Notes: generated from the letters alone by a model not told the origin. A DNA stretch of 64,000 nt from Istiophorus platypterus (GCA_016859345.1 CM029128.1:15520604-15584603); one strand, 5' to 3'. Counted from the stretch's first letter, positions 40,396 through 51,840 are shown. Program-made: numbers and translations.

Positions 40396-40495
40396 ATGCA
40401 ATCCCGCCGGAGGAGTCGTGGCGCTCGGCTGGCGGCGTGGACGTGCGTTTGGAGTCTGGCTTGGGTCGGAGCGTGGTGCAACCCCGCGAACGAAG
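40396..40495 (+). CDS. epha5: Eph receptor A5, coding exon 1 (signal peptide)
   Basis: This exon encodes 33 residues plus the first base of the next codon. The product begins MQSRRRSRGARL, an arginine-rich n-region, followed by a hydrophobic core (residues 12-28, rich in Leu, Ala, Trp and Val, ending AWC) and a short polar stretch, NPANE. This is the shape of a secretory signal peptide, probably cleaved near residue 28. The mature receptor would then begin just before VNLLD, as in other EphA proteins. The WTC at residues 15-17 and the (N/S)P-x-NE run before VNLLD resemble the human EPHA5 N-terminus as I recall it, though this peptide is shorter. The start has G at -3 (gccATGc), an adequate initiation context. 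The donor is AAG|GTAAAA at 40496. Joining to exon 2 gives GTG (Val34). The exon lies inside a CpG island, as expected for a first exon. Confidence 0.85.
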
Positions 40496-40608
40496 GTAAA
40501 AGAAAAAGAAAAGCGCGCAGAGGCGGGTCCGGGTCGGCGACGCGGCCGCAAAGTGCGGTGGCGCGGTCCGGTTGGCACCGACGAGCCTGTGCGGTGAAAG
40601 GTCCGCCG

Positions 40609-40642
40609 CGTACCCCCGGTACCCCCGGTACCCCCGGTACCT
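40609..40642 (+). repeat. 9-bp GGTACCCCC tandem repeat in early intron 1
   Basis: Nearly four tandem copies of GGTACCCCC, each unit holding the palindrome GGTACC, lie 115 bases after exon 1 and inside the CpG island. Confidence 0.85.
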
Positions 40643-41239
40643 CAGACCGCCGCTCTCCTCTCCTCCTCCCCGGCTCCACGTCTGCGACGCCGTTTGACAG
40701 AGAAGCAGGTCGCCCCTCAGAATAAATTCGGGCAGAAAAAGGTTTAGCGTCCCCCTTAAGTCTCTAATGACCGAGTTTTCTGAAACTGTAAAAGCAAAAT
40801 AAACAGAAGTTGCGTTTCTCCAGACAACCAGGTCTCGGCAGCGCCTATAGACTCGCAACGCGACGCGAAAATCTCTGTTAATCTTCAACAGTTTCCTGCG
40901 CAGCGCGTAAGGTGTTCCCCTTATTGTTGAGTTGGCTGCGACGCCAATGCAATCTTTGTCTTTTTTGAGGCAATGGACAAAAAGAACATGAATTCTCATC
41001 CCTTTGGTTTTTGTCTTGAGTCTAGTGAGTTTTAATTGACGTAATAGTTGTTGTTTTTTTCTTTTTTTTACCTCTTATAATAATGGGAGGGGAGCGTATC
41101 ACTAGTTTGCTGCTGTATTTCTCTCCCCATTTTCTTTTTAATATTATTTCAGGTTTACTCTAGTCTGGCAGTCTGTCTTTTAAAGATGTGGGCCGAAACA
41201 TTTTAACCCCAGATTTCTGTTAACACGCCTGTCAGCCGA

Positions 41240-41720
41240 TAACTTGGGTCTGTCAGTAATGTTACTTGTCACACATCAGCAGTGCCGCCGCACAGAATTT
41301 GGCGCAGTTATTTCCATATGCGCGCAGTTGGTTGCAAACTGTTAACTAATCAGTTTTCATCTCATGTGATCCATTTCCCTTTAAGTCAGATACGGAGATT
41401 CGCAATGCGATTTACAAATAAGATTTTTTTTTGTTTTTTTTAAAGTATGGAAGAGCGTGTCAGCTTTTGTTCCCACGCTATTGTCCGCAGACTGAGCAGC
41501 ATTTTAATAGCTGGAGATGAATGCCATTGTTTGGGGCTATTAGACAGCATTATCCGGGAAGGAGGGAACACTCATCAACCTCCTCATTCTTCAAATGGCA
41601 GATTTATATGGTCAAAGTTTAGATTTACAAAAGTAGTTCACATGGGGGACACAAATGGGTCGTCCGGGGCTTTCAGGGCAGGTGGCGACATATTAAATAG
41701 TTAAAGTTCACCTAGAATGT
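41240..41720. promoter_or_regulatory. Candidate regulatory block in proximal intron 1
   Basis: Complex, non-repetitive sequence with higher GC and scattered CpG than the surrounding intron. It holds a SOX-type CCATTGTTTG (about 41523-41532) and TTTAATAGCTGG and GGGGCTATTAGACAGC phrases. An 85-codon frame (41447-41704) crosses it, but its protein matches nothing I know. I read this as a possible enhancer rather than an exon. No conservation data were available. Confidence 0.35.
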
Positions 41721-42069
41721 GGAGGTTACCTCTTTGTATGAACATCCTCTGGATTAAATGAGCACATGAGGGTTTTGGGCATTTCTCTTATGTATTTCTG
41801 CTTAATGGGATAAAGTACACTTTATGTGGGTGTAAACTAGATTATAAGTTCCAAAAAGAGTGAAAAGCCACTCGACGGGAGTATTTCACTGTTAAAAAAA
41901 CACCCAAATTAACTACATATGAGGTTTGTTGTCTTAAGTGCCAATGCCCGAACATGCAAAATACTAGAATACCCATTTCGTTAAATTATACAGTTGTTGA
42001 AGCCAAGCTTCAGATTGTGGAAATATTGTGAATCAACATCAGACTGGATCATAGATTGATTGCCAGTAA

Positions 42070-42106
42070 AGGGGAGAGAGAGAGAGGGAGAGAGAAAGAG
42101 AGAGAA
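42070..42106. repeat. (GA)n tract
   Basis: GAGAGA-rich run of about 37 bp with small interruptions. Confidence 0.9.
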
Positions 42107-42705
42107 CTCCTCAAAAACATCCACATTACACATCTTAAACTCAATTAAACATTTATGGACTTAATTTTTTAATCTATGAAGCCTGTCTTTTGTTTTGCCC
42201 CGCAACAGCACATCATTATAAACCTGTTTCATTTTCTTAAAAGTGTTCTCGCTCAAATTTGTTTAAAAAGCCAAGAATGTCTATGTAACAAAAAACATAA
42301 AATAAGAAAAAAACCTTACCCATCAAGAATCATTTGCCAGAGGCTGCCATTCAACACAAATTTTAGATTAATTTAACACATATTTGCAATTCAGTGGATA
42401 ATCATACCATTGCATGCATAATTTGACAGGAGAGAGAAGCCCACAATTAGAGTTGCTGCTGTTCTCTCATTGGGCTAATTTATTGTAATTGAACAAAGTA
42501 AGATTAAAACATTTTAAGCTTGCTTTGGACATTCTTTGAGGAAACACTGGGGATTTTGGCCACTTGCCCATCCCAATTTTTTGTGTTTGTATGAGAGGAA
42601 GATCCTACCAGGCCACATGCTGAGGCTCTGCAGTATAATGTGTCCTCACATCACACAGCTGACTGGCCTCATTACATTGTCTTTTTCAAAATGAGGTTCA
42701 CATTT

Positions 42706-42735
42706 AATTGAATTGAATTGAATTGAATTGAATTT
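42706..42735. repeat. (AATTG)6 microsatellite
   Basis: Six clean pentamer units. Confidence 0.95.
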
Positions 42736-43894
42736 GCTGTTATGTACCAACTTTATTTCCTGATCGGTGACTAATTGAAGGAAACAAAGTGAACAGAGAG
42801 AAATCCTGCCCCCCCCCCTTATTAGATTATCATTTCTCTAACACAGTGGTGATACTTTTTCTGCACTGAGGCAGAACCTTTGGTGACTGATGTTAAAGAA
42901 AACTGTTCACACTGTGCCAAGTTGATAAATTGCCTCTCTTGGAGCTAATCCACTCTTATATAAATTGATCAGTTTCTGAAAACATCTTGATGCAAAGCCA
43001 GATGTGTTATTGTTTTTGATTAATAATAATGTCTGACTAATGAGAATAATCTGGGTTGTGTTAACCTAAACATTAGGGAGTTTAAAGCACATCACTTTGC
43101 ATTTAGTTGGTTATGGTGTTGATCAAATGATTATGTTAAATGTGGGTAAATTATAGTAAATGCCTTGAAAGAAGAGCATGTTTATCTTGCCCATGTGTCT
43201 GTGTGAAAGCAAGAAGGTGTGCCATTAAGCCTGGAGCAATCCTAGCCAGCATGTAAATACCACAGTCAAACATCAGGAGACACAGGCAGGTATTATGCTA
43301 TAAACCCTGGTTTGAAAAATAGGAGGCTGGTTCCAGACAAGATTGTACCAAGGATCTCTGAGGTCAGTTTTGCACTTAAACCCATCACCTGCAAGAGTGA
43401 CAATATTTGTGATTGAAAATAAATACCCTGGGAGCCTTGTGCCTCAATATTCAGTTGTCATTTCAAGGAGAATTTTTTTTCAGTAATCCCCAAGCTGAAA
43501 ATCCACTTACTTCTCAACATACTTAGAGTATCCTAGAAGTAATGTCACTACAAGAATTTAAATCCCTTCATTCATTCAGTGGTGCTGACTTTTAATAATA
43601 AGTTCTGTAGATCATTGTCCCAGCTGAACTGTAACCTGTTTGGTGGCTTGATCCTTAGAGAGAGCGAAGGAGTTAACATATCCCCTATGATCTAGTTCAG
43701 CATCACTTATCTCTTCTTTATGGCCTAATTAGATGTATAATCACCTCCTAAGGACATCTTTTGTTATCCCCTGTAGAGCAGTGGAGACAGTAAGACTAGA
43801 GTAACATCTCTGTGTGAGTGTGTCTATGTTTAAGCATTTTAGTAACCTCTATAGAACCTTTTCCAGGGTTAAACACTGACGAACAAAGCCCGGT

Positions 43895-44040
43895 CCTAAA
43901 GAGTCAAAATGGCATTTCTGAGGTTCTGGTTACATTTAAGTGTAGGGTTAGGGTTAGGCTGTCTAAAATTAATGGAAGTCAGTGCAATGTCCTAACAAGG
44001 ATAGCTTTGCAGATTTGTGTGTTTGTGTATGTGCGTGTCT
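43895..44040 (-). repeat. Telomere-like dispersed fish repeat, copy A
   Basis: On the - strand it has the order ATCCTTGTTAGGACATTGCA, CTTCCATTAATTTTAGAC, then CCTAACCCTAACCCT. This is the layout of a repeat I recall as widespread in teleosts (a GTGAGGAC core next to degenerate CCTAAC units and a TG/CA run). Confidence 0.6.
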
Positions 44041-44089
44041 CGCTCTGGTTATGTGGATAAATTTTGGTTTGAAACCATCGCTGTGATGA

Positions 44090-44295
44090 GATCTAAGAGA
44101 GGTGAGGACATTTTGGCCAGTCACAACTTCAAATGGCCGTTTGAGGGTTAAGACATGGGTTTAGGGTTCAGGTTAGAATTAGGTTTAGGTTAGGTTTGGG
44201 GTTAGTGTTAAAGGTTAGAGTAAGGGGCAAGGGACTGCATTATATCAGTGGGTGTCCTTACAGAGATATAATTACAAATGTATTTGTGTGTTGGG
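44090..44295 (-). repeat. Telomere-like dispersed fish repeat, copy B
   Basis: On the - strand, degenerate CCTAAACC/CCTAACC units are followed by AACCCTCAAACGGCC, TTTGAAGTTGTGACTGGCC and AAAATGTCCTCACC. It lies directly next to copy A in the same orientation and may represent the other half of one disrupted element. Confidence 0.6.
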
Positions 44296-44830
44296 AGGAG
44301 TTGTGCTCTCGCTTTTCTTCTCATTTTCTGCTTACACCAACTTTTCATTGTGTATATCTATCCATTTGCTGACACTGAGGCAGGGTTGATATGAGGACGG
44401 GGGGTTTTACAACATGGCTTATCAGAGAACCTGTGACTGGAAAGATTATACTCAACAGCTGGTGTAAGACCTGAATAACATTTATGAAATTAAACTAGTT
44501 TACTTATTCATATTAAAGTTACTGTAGAGAATGTCTCAAGTTTGTAGCTCCAAAAAAAAATCAAGAAGTACTGTAACACTTTAAAAATATTCCAACTTCA
44601 ATACCCCAAATTCTTGCATGGTTAAGACAGGAAGAAACTCTTCTTCATTTTTACCCACCCTGGCTATGATTCTTTATTAAAATCAAGAGAAGCGAGAGGA
44701 GAAAAATGTAATGATGTGGAGCCCACCTTCCCCTCGATTTAGAACTCGCTCACATTTGAATTTTATTCATCAAGTTCTTTGGGAGAGAATTGACATACCT
44801 CAGACCCAAATTTCAATTGAGTAAATGGTG

Positions 44831-44876
44831 TGAAATCCAAAATGCTATGTTTTTAAATATAGCATTTTGGATTTCA
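44831..44876. repeat. Perfect inverted repeat, 18-bp arms, 10-nt loop
   Basis: The arms at 44831-44848 (beginning TGAAATCCAAAATG) and 44859-44876 are exact reverse complements. The hairpin is AT-rich, in intron 1. Confidence 0.93.
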
Positions 44877-47508
44877 CCCTATTTTATTAGAAAATAAAAG
44901 CATTACCCTAATGGGGGATGTGTTTATATATAAAATGTTTTGAATTTTCATTTAACAGTGTTTTTAATTGATGGGTGACTTTCATGTGTCTGTGACATTT
45001 CATCCCCAAAATTTGCTTGGGGGACCAAGTTAGGTAGATAGCTGTTAACTTTAAAGAAGATGGAATCTTTATATCAGTTTAAATTGGACAGTGGCTTAAA
45101 ACCTCCTGAACCCTGGTCCTCGATTTAGTATTCCAGTAGAGGAACCTCTAAGTGATAGCATGCAGAATGTAGCTAAAAAGAAGTTACTGATCATAGTTGA
45201 ACTAGATCACATGTGCCAGATGGGTTCACCCTAGACCACACGGATGTAGACTAACCTAAATAGGTTATACTGAAGCAAGTAATCCTCTAAAATGTGTATG
45301 GTCTTTTTGCTTTTTGTCATGTTAGAAATCGTCGTCTAACCGTCTTGCAGTTTAAGTAATTCCCCGGCCTGATTTCTCACATGACTGCTATTATTTTATA
45401 AACTGTAATGTCTTTTCGTAATATCATTGGAGTAGTATTTATTTTTGTTTAGACTGTAGTTTTTACTTAGACCTTGCTGCACAATTGACAAACCTGCCTG
45501 TCTGCATCTTGCAGCCATCTATTCCTCTGTATTTTTCTTTTGTTCTTATTACTTTTCTTTCACTGTGTAATTCCAAAAAATAATGTTGCCCTTCTATCTT
45601 CCTGAGAAAAACTGAAAATGTGGGCAGCTTGTTTGAATAAACCTTATTTGGAATTGTCAGTGTTTATGTTGAGCGTGAGAGCCCATGTCATGCCCAGTCA
45701 ACTGATCTGTGCAGTGTAAGCATAACAGTTGCAGAAAGGCAGATTAAAATGTGTAGCCTGAGTTGGCATAATGTACAAGATGAAGAAGACTGCATGGTGT
45801 CTACCTAACATTAGCTAGCATGGAAGAGATACTACTTGGTTTCTATAAGTTGAATTTTCAAATGTCTACCTCTTAATCCTTCCCCATCACATGGCAACTA
45901 AAAAGCTTTGGTAGTGTGTCAAAGGTTCATTCAGTTGGACTTTCCCTTTTTATTGTTAAGTACACACTGTGTCGGAGACAGAATGAGCTAAACATAATCA
46001 TAGAGGAGATAAAGCAAACTGAACTCCGCCCTGACAAGACCTTAGTTGTTTATGAACATTTACATTAGATGTCAAATGTAGATGAGTTTTGAAGCTGCAT
46101 CAAGACAGCCTAAAATGAGGAACATCATATATTCGCTTTCGTGATTTACCATATTCAGTGCTGTTCGGTAATTTTTCACTTTATGCAACATCCTGAGGAG
46201 TCTTGGCCAGGCTACGAGCTGGACGAGCCTCAAGCTAGGTTCCAGGTTTTATGCTGTAGTCATCCAGGCCATGTCAACATTAAGATTTACTCCTGTTTTA
46301 AACCAGGCTCTGAAGCTGTTGTGAGACACAGAGCCACTAAGAGAAGGTTGCAGCTTGAAGATGTGTTCACTAATGCAACGTCCGTAAAGTGCCTCCAAAT
46401 GCATCCAGAAACACTTCTGTGAGCTCACAGTTGCCTCTTTCAACAAAAGCTTTCATGACTCTTTGTAAAAGACACAGTTGGACGCCCGCATAGGCAAGTT
46501 AAGACAGAATTCACTAACTAGAATCAGTGAAGACCACACTGTCACCAGTGCTGCACAAGAGAAGATGGAAACACGGTTTGAAGAGTGCAGCGGTCAAGTA
46601 ATTGCACTTGACAGCTTTCGGCTGAGAAGCTGTGAGAGGATTTGAATGGAGCAGTTTGAGTTGAGAGATGTGTTCAGCCCCACAGCCAGAGAGTAGTTCT
46701 TGGACAGGCATCTGACTCTACACAACTGTACAATAATAACAATAATAATGATGCAAATACTCCTCAGCACCCTGGAGGTGGGGTTGCTGCAGCATCCTCA
46801 GCACCCCTGCTTCTAAGGACCAGCTGTGTTTTACATGCATGGCACATCAACAAACAGCTGTCAGTGAAAACTTTTCTAATTACTCCCAGTGGCTTTTCAT
46901 ATGTTGCAGTGGACAATAAGAGTGTGTCCAATAGCAACAGCTCTTTACACAACACCCCAGGCCAGGTGACCTGTCAACTCTGCCTCATGAAGAGACTTTT
47001 TGGCAACTAAACTACTATGTCCCAGAATTGCTTTCAAATTCTTGCAAGTTTTAACACTGGTGAATTTAGATAAACAAAAGGAAAGTGCTCTACTCTGCAC
47101 AAATATTTAGGGAAGAAATTATATCTGAAACCAAATCTAGGATTAGATTTTAAATTGGAAATTTGTTGTAAAAAAATTGCAAAATTATTACTAGCTCCTT
47201 TTTCTTTTCATTCTCAGTTTGTGATAAAGGTGATGACAATACTCAAAACTAATTTGAACCTACACAGCAACAGCCTTTGTGATTCATCTGGAATAGATTT
47301 TGACCTTCATTAGCTGAATTACTTACAATTGTGAATGGTTTTATCATTAATGAATGAAAAAAATTCAACCTGTCATGATTGCACCTCTAGAGAATGCCAG
47401 AGGCTGCATTTTTATAATAACAAGACAATTTTTTCAGCTATCTGCTTGTTTATTTTAATGAATTGATTAGTTGCCTGTTTATACTGACTGTGTTTCAACC
47501 TTTAACAG

Positions 47509-47573
47509 TGAACCTGCTGGATTCTCGCTCTGTGATAGGAGACCTAGGATGGGTGGCCTACCCTAAGAATGGG
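47509..47573 (+). CDS. epha5: Eph receptor A5, coding exon 2 (start of ephrin-binding domain)
   Basis: A 65-nt exon between a good acceptor (tttcaacctttaacag) and a consensus donor (GGG|GTAAGTATG). With the last base of exon 1 it encodes 22 residues: VNLLDSRSVIGDLGW then VAYPKNG. This is the hallmark opening of Eph ligand-binding domains, and the small exon size is typical of exon 2 in this family. The SR-x-V-x-GDLGW pattern favours EPHA5 over EPHA3 (more like SKTIQGELGW) or EPHA7. It ends on a codon boundary, so exon 3 begins directly with TGG (Trp56). It is too short to stand out as an open reading frame and was found by following the Eph signature. Confidence 0.95.
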
Positions 47574-47995
47574 GTAAGTATGACCATTGATCAGATGTAT
47601 AAAATAGCTTTCATGTTTTGTGATCATAATTTTTATTAGTAATTGAGGCTGGTGTTTGTTGAGGCACATGGTTTATTTAGCGGTACTTAGTTGAGTTGTC
47701 TTCATGTCTTTTGAAAACATTAATATTCTTTATGACATGAAAGAACATCAACAAAACAAAGTGTTTTGGAAAATTCTTTAGAGCTGGTTGCCCATCAGTA
47801 ATAATCAAAATTATGGAATAACCAATGGATGATTTAAAATAATTTTGTTGACCGTATTGCAAAAATAAATTTGTTTCAATCTAAAACAACTGAGTAGCTA
47901 CAGTCTGTAAGCAGACAGTAAAATGGCAGTCTCGGAGATTTTCATTTAAATGAATATCTGTTACATCAGTATCTGTGGTTAAATGACGAGAGTAT

Positions 47996-48015
47996 TGCAA
48001 ATATATATATTTGCA
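47996..48015. repeat. 20-bp perfect palindrome
   Basis: TGCAA(AT)5TTGCA, which is self-complementary across all 20 bases. Confidence 0.95.
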
Positions 48016-49479
48016 CTGTTAAAGCAGATGCAAACCAAACACTATCTAGTGCTGTAGATTCACATTACAAGCATCTAACTGGCAACATACGAGTTATTTA
48101 ATGTGTTTATCAGTCAGCTTAGCACTTACAGGTGTTGTTCAACAAGACAAAGGTCATTTTCAACATTTTTGGACAGCAGATCAATTTGAAATATTGCAGG
48201 GAGATGTGGAATAAGAAGTCGTTGGCTGTTAGATGAAGAGCCCCAGGTGACAAGCTGCTTACCTCCAACTTCTCAACCTACCTACTCCTTTCACTGTGCC
48301 CTGCCATTTCCAGACTCAGGCTATGTGTAGCATAAAATCAGATCACCATATCAACCAGGTCTGAAATCTTTGAGATTACCATTTTAAGTACTTTAAGTAT
48401 GACAAAAGACATCTCTAACTTATGATTTTACACTTAAGTGCAGGTACATCATTGGTTTTATCAAGGTTAAAGGTCATTTAATTTCCAAGAACTCTCAGTT
48501 CATTATCAGGGTAAATTGACTTCATGAATAAGATATTTGAAAGCCACCGTGGAATATATTATTCTCAAGCCAGGAAATGAATTTCAATTTTCAATGTATT
48601 TCCAGGGTGATAGCTAATTACAATCTGATTTACTAGAGGTGGAAAATACTTATTTCATGATATAATGTTTTCTATTTTAATGAAGAAAAAGTGGCTTTTA
48701 AAAACATTTAGTAATGTATCCTAGAGTTTCAGGATTACCTCGACTCACGAGAGAGAAGTTCACCGTCCAATCTGTCACCTTTGGAAAAAGTTAACTCTCC
48801 ATCCTCACGTTTAAACAAGAATTCATTTGTACATCCATTTGATCCACATGGAAAATCTCTCATATAGTCAAAGCTCTTTTTGGCGAATACACAGCTGTAC
48901 ATGCTGGGCCAATAGTGCTGACCTTAGCGCTTTCTCAGCTTTGGTTATTCAAATCACAGCCCACTCTGTGGCTGTATGTAGATGGGAGAGATAATGCTGA
49001 CAAAAGCAGCCGCATATGCAATCATATTAATGATTGTGTGGCTGTGGTCTGTGATTTTTGACAATGCAACTGCATAAATAACTCAATTCAGGGTAGACGG
49101 GGAGAGAAAATGAAAGACAGGACAAGACACGTAAGGATCTCATTATGGCTTTCTCTTATTAGCTGTTATGTTTTTATTCAGCTACAGTTCAAGGTGATTG
49201 AATCGTCCTTTTTTTTTTTTCAATATAAACTATTTAATTGACAAACATATGAGAAAAAATGAGTAATCTATTTCTTCACTGGCCTTTTAAATAACAGATA
49301 GTATCTGTGTTGGCAATTGTAATTCTTATCATGTTCACTATTTATACGACGGTGCCAAATCCGTAGCACACGCTTGCAAATTCTCCACACACAGGCGCCT
49401 TCACACTATGGAGCAGCAGTCATGGTTTAATAAGATATTTAGGGAGGATGGAAGATTTTATTTCTTTGTTTGTTTGTTT

Positions 49480-49700
49480 TTAGAAGTGTCATCTTCTTCC
49501 TTGTTTTCTCCTCCTCACTTCATTCACCATCATCACCTCTCCTCTCATCTTTCACATTTTATACGGTTAAGCTCACTCCCATTCCTAACGTTCGTCTTGT
49601 CCACCAAACAGTTGTTTAGCTCTTCATCCCCATGTTCTTCTTATTTTTGTCCTCTGCTTGTCTTTTTTTGTTATCTCATCATACTACCCCCCCACTCCTA
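49480..49700. repeat. Pyrimidine-rich region in intron 2
   Basis: C/T-rich on the + strand. The open frame at 49408-49746 is low-complexity (Ser/Leu/Phe/His). Confidence 0.7.
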
Positions 49701-50867
49701 TCCATTTTCCATTTCCAAAGCTTCCATTGCCTTTGAAAGTTTTTGAAACATACATTTAAGCTAAAAGGAGATGGTTTGAAATAAGGGCTTTAAAAATGTT
49801 TGAAATTTGATAAATGAACTTCAAATGTTTTGACACAGTTCAATGAAGACCATAACACAGAACTAAAAAATTTGCCTTGATGCCCCTTAGCAGATTAATC
49901 TGGTGATGTGGAGACAGATGTGGTGTTAGACAGAGTTGGTAAGAATTAAAGAGAATTAAAGAATTAAATGGAGAGCTGCAGACAGGCATTGAATGACAGC
50001 CAGAGACAGATAGCAGTGTGAGAGAGAAGAAATCAGGCTTTCTGCGACCTTCCTCTTCCTCTGTCTCCTCCTGATTTTGTATAGGGGTGAAAATCACTAC
50101 TAAAGGTATAAAAAATGAGGGCATGTCTGCAGTAAAGATGACAAAGATAAACTGGAGAAGGAGACAAGAGAAAAGGGAGTATGTGGCATTTAAAATTTCT
50201 CTTAAGCAGAATTACTTTTTCGTCCCCTCCTCATGTCTCATTGTGAAGGCCTGACAGCAGCAGTTGAGGTTGATGAGGGTTTTTAGATGTAGACAAAAGA
50301 ACAGAGTGAAATAGTCATAGACAGATTTTAAAAGCAAATATTTAACACTAGAGGACACATAAATGGACATTATTAAAAAGTTTTTTGCTAACATAGGAAA
50401 CAGAAGTATTAGGAAGAAAACAGCCACCTAAGCTCAATAAAGTAAATTGAAACTCCACATTGGATCTACATTAGACACATTAAGCTTGTATTTAAAAATG
50501 TCATAGTTGGGAGTCGTCAACATTGATATAAGTTTGGTGTTTGGTATGAAGAGGACAGAAGTGATGAAGATAAAGATAAGAAAAAAACAGAGGAATTTTG
50601 GTTCCCTCTCCTTTGGGACTATGTCAACCCCTTGTAGTCTAATACCTCCATTATTTATTGTTCCCATTGCATTGGAGGAGTGCTGCTGATCATATGACAT
50701 CAGATGGATGCTTTTATCAGCTCCATCTTCAAGCATCATGAAGGGACAAGGATAAAGTATTTTGCTGTCAAATCCATCTGTCTCCATTACCTCCCATCAG
50801 TCTGCCAAATCCAAGAACCAATTTACTCTGTCCTTATCTGAACGTTATTAGGCAATGGTTACTGGGT

Positions 50868-51060
50868 CCGTTAAGGCCCTGACATACCAAGCTCAACCAC
50901 AAAGAAGCTAGTGCTGACAAAGACTGGCTGATGAAAACCTCTGCTTTGCTTTTTGTCACCTCAACTCTTCTGCTGAAACTTAAATCAGAAGAATACACAA
51001 AGAGAGAAGCTCATGGCTGACACACACCTTGTTATGAGCCTGTGTGAGAGCAAAAAGTCA
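50868..51060. mobile_element. Possible dispersed fish repeat fragment
   Basis: It begins TTAAGGCCCTGACATACCAA, with later CCTCTGCTTTG and TCAACTCTTCTGCTG. This recalls a fish repeat starting 'AAGGCCCTGACACACCAA'. Ends and duplications were not resolved. Confidence 0.3.
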
Positions 51061-51559
51061 GGAGAAAACCCCAAGACTTGGCAATGCACCAGGACGCAGA
51101 TACCAAACCAGCCCGTTTTCGCACCACTGAGTGTATTTAAATTGTCTTGGTACAAGCTCAGAATACAAACTGAGACAATGTCTTAGGGGGGAAAAAAGAA
51201 TTGCAACTCGTGCTCCAAAGTATTGTTTTGTTTTGGATTTTTTTAAAACAGAAATGATGTATGCAGTCATGTTTATTATATTGAGATTGTGATTTGAATT
51301 GTGATAATTTCCCATATATTGAAGAATGTAGTTGAGGTCTACACAGCAAAGACAGCATTGGTGACTCTTTACTAATTTTAGGCCCAGCGGGTCTTCTAAT
51401 TTTCCTTTTTTTCTTTTTCCCCAATCATAACATCCAAATGCATTTAAAAGTTTATACATTTTGTGCTGTTAATGATGACAAACAGCTGGGACTGGAAAAG
51501 TGTTATATGTATGTTGTTTTATGACATAATAAAAGAATGCTTAAAAAAAAAACAGTAAG

Positions 51560-51840
51560 CTCTAACGACATTTAGATATCAGACTGACTTGATAGAGCTA
51601 ACAGCTCTTCACTAGCTGCTCAGGCTAACATTAATGTTATCGTCATATTTAGACAGGACACACAGCCTCGGCTCTGAATCCTGGAGGTCCTGATTCGGAT
51701 CTTTTCGGACATTAAGCTCGCAGAGCAACACTCGAGAATGCTTGATGGTGTGACTGGGAGATTAAGACAACTCTGTTCATCAGTAATCAGTCTTAGACAT
51801 TAAGTGTGAAACTATTTGAGGCGATCAGCCCTGGTTTGCC
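51560..51840. promoter_or_regulatory. Candidate conserved element in intron 2
   Basis: Complex, balanced-composition block amid simpler intron sequence, with TAACATTAATGTTATCGTC (partly palindromic), TCGGACATTAAGCTCGC and paired GACATTAAG motifs (about 51709 and 51797). No open frame of note. Regulatory function is inference only. Confidence 0.3.

Larger units (their letters stand above)
40029..40720 (+). promoter_or_regulatory. epha5: CpG island: probable epha5 promoter, 5' leader and exon 1
   Basis: Base composition changes abruptly here from AT-rich DNA to GC-rich DNA with many CpGs, and reverts near 40.73 kb. The island contains an inverted CCAAT (ATTGG at 40092-40096) and overlapping GC boxes (CCGCCCCGCCCC, about 40116-40136). 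No TATA box is evident, as is usual for CpG-island promoters. The coding exon sits at 40396-40495 inside it. The transcription start is probably in about 40140-40330, but the sequence alone cannot fix it. A long antisense open frame (40037-40999) is a by-product of high GC. Confidence 0.75.
40496..47508 (+). other. epha5: epha5 intron 1 (7,013 bp)
   Basis: A GT-AG intron. It holds the tail of the CpG island, a candidate regulatory block (about 41240-41720), a GA-rich tract (42070-42106), an (AATTG)n repeat (42706-42735), two copies of a telomere-like dispersed repeat (43.9-44.3 kb), an 18-bp hairpin (44831-44876) and a GC-richer, unexplained patch (46190-46720). No further coding exon is needed between exons 1 and 2, because their phases match. 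Confidence 0.85.

Noticed and set aside
40037..40999. 320-codon open frame on the - strand over the CpG island
   Set aside because: It lies antisense to epha5 exon 1 and its leader. Its Arg/Gly/Ala/Pro-rich product is a by-product of high GC and lacks any recognisable domain.
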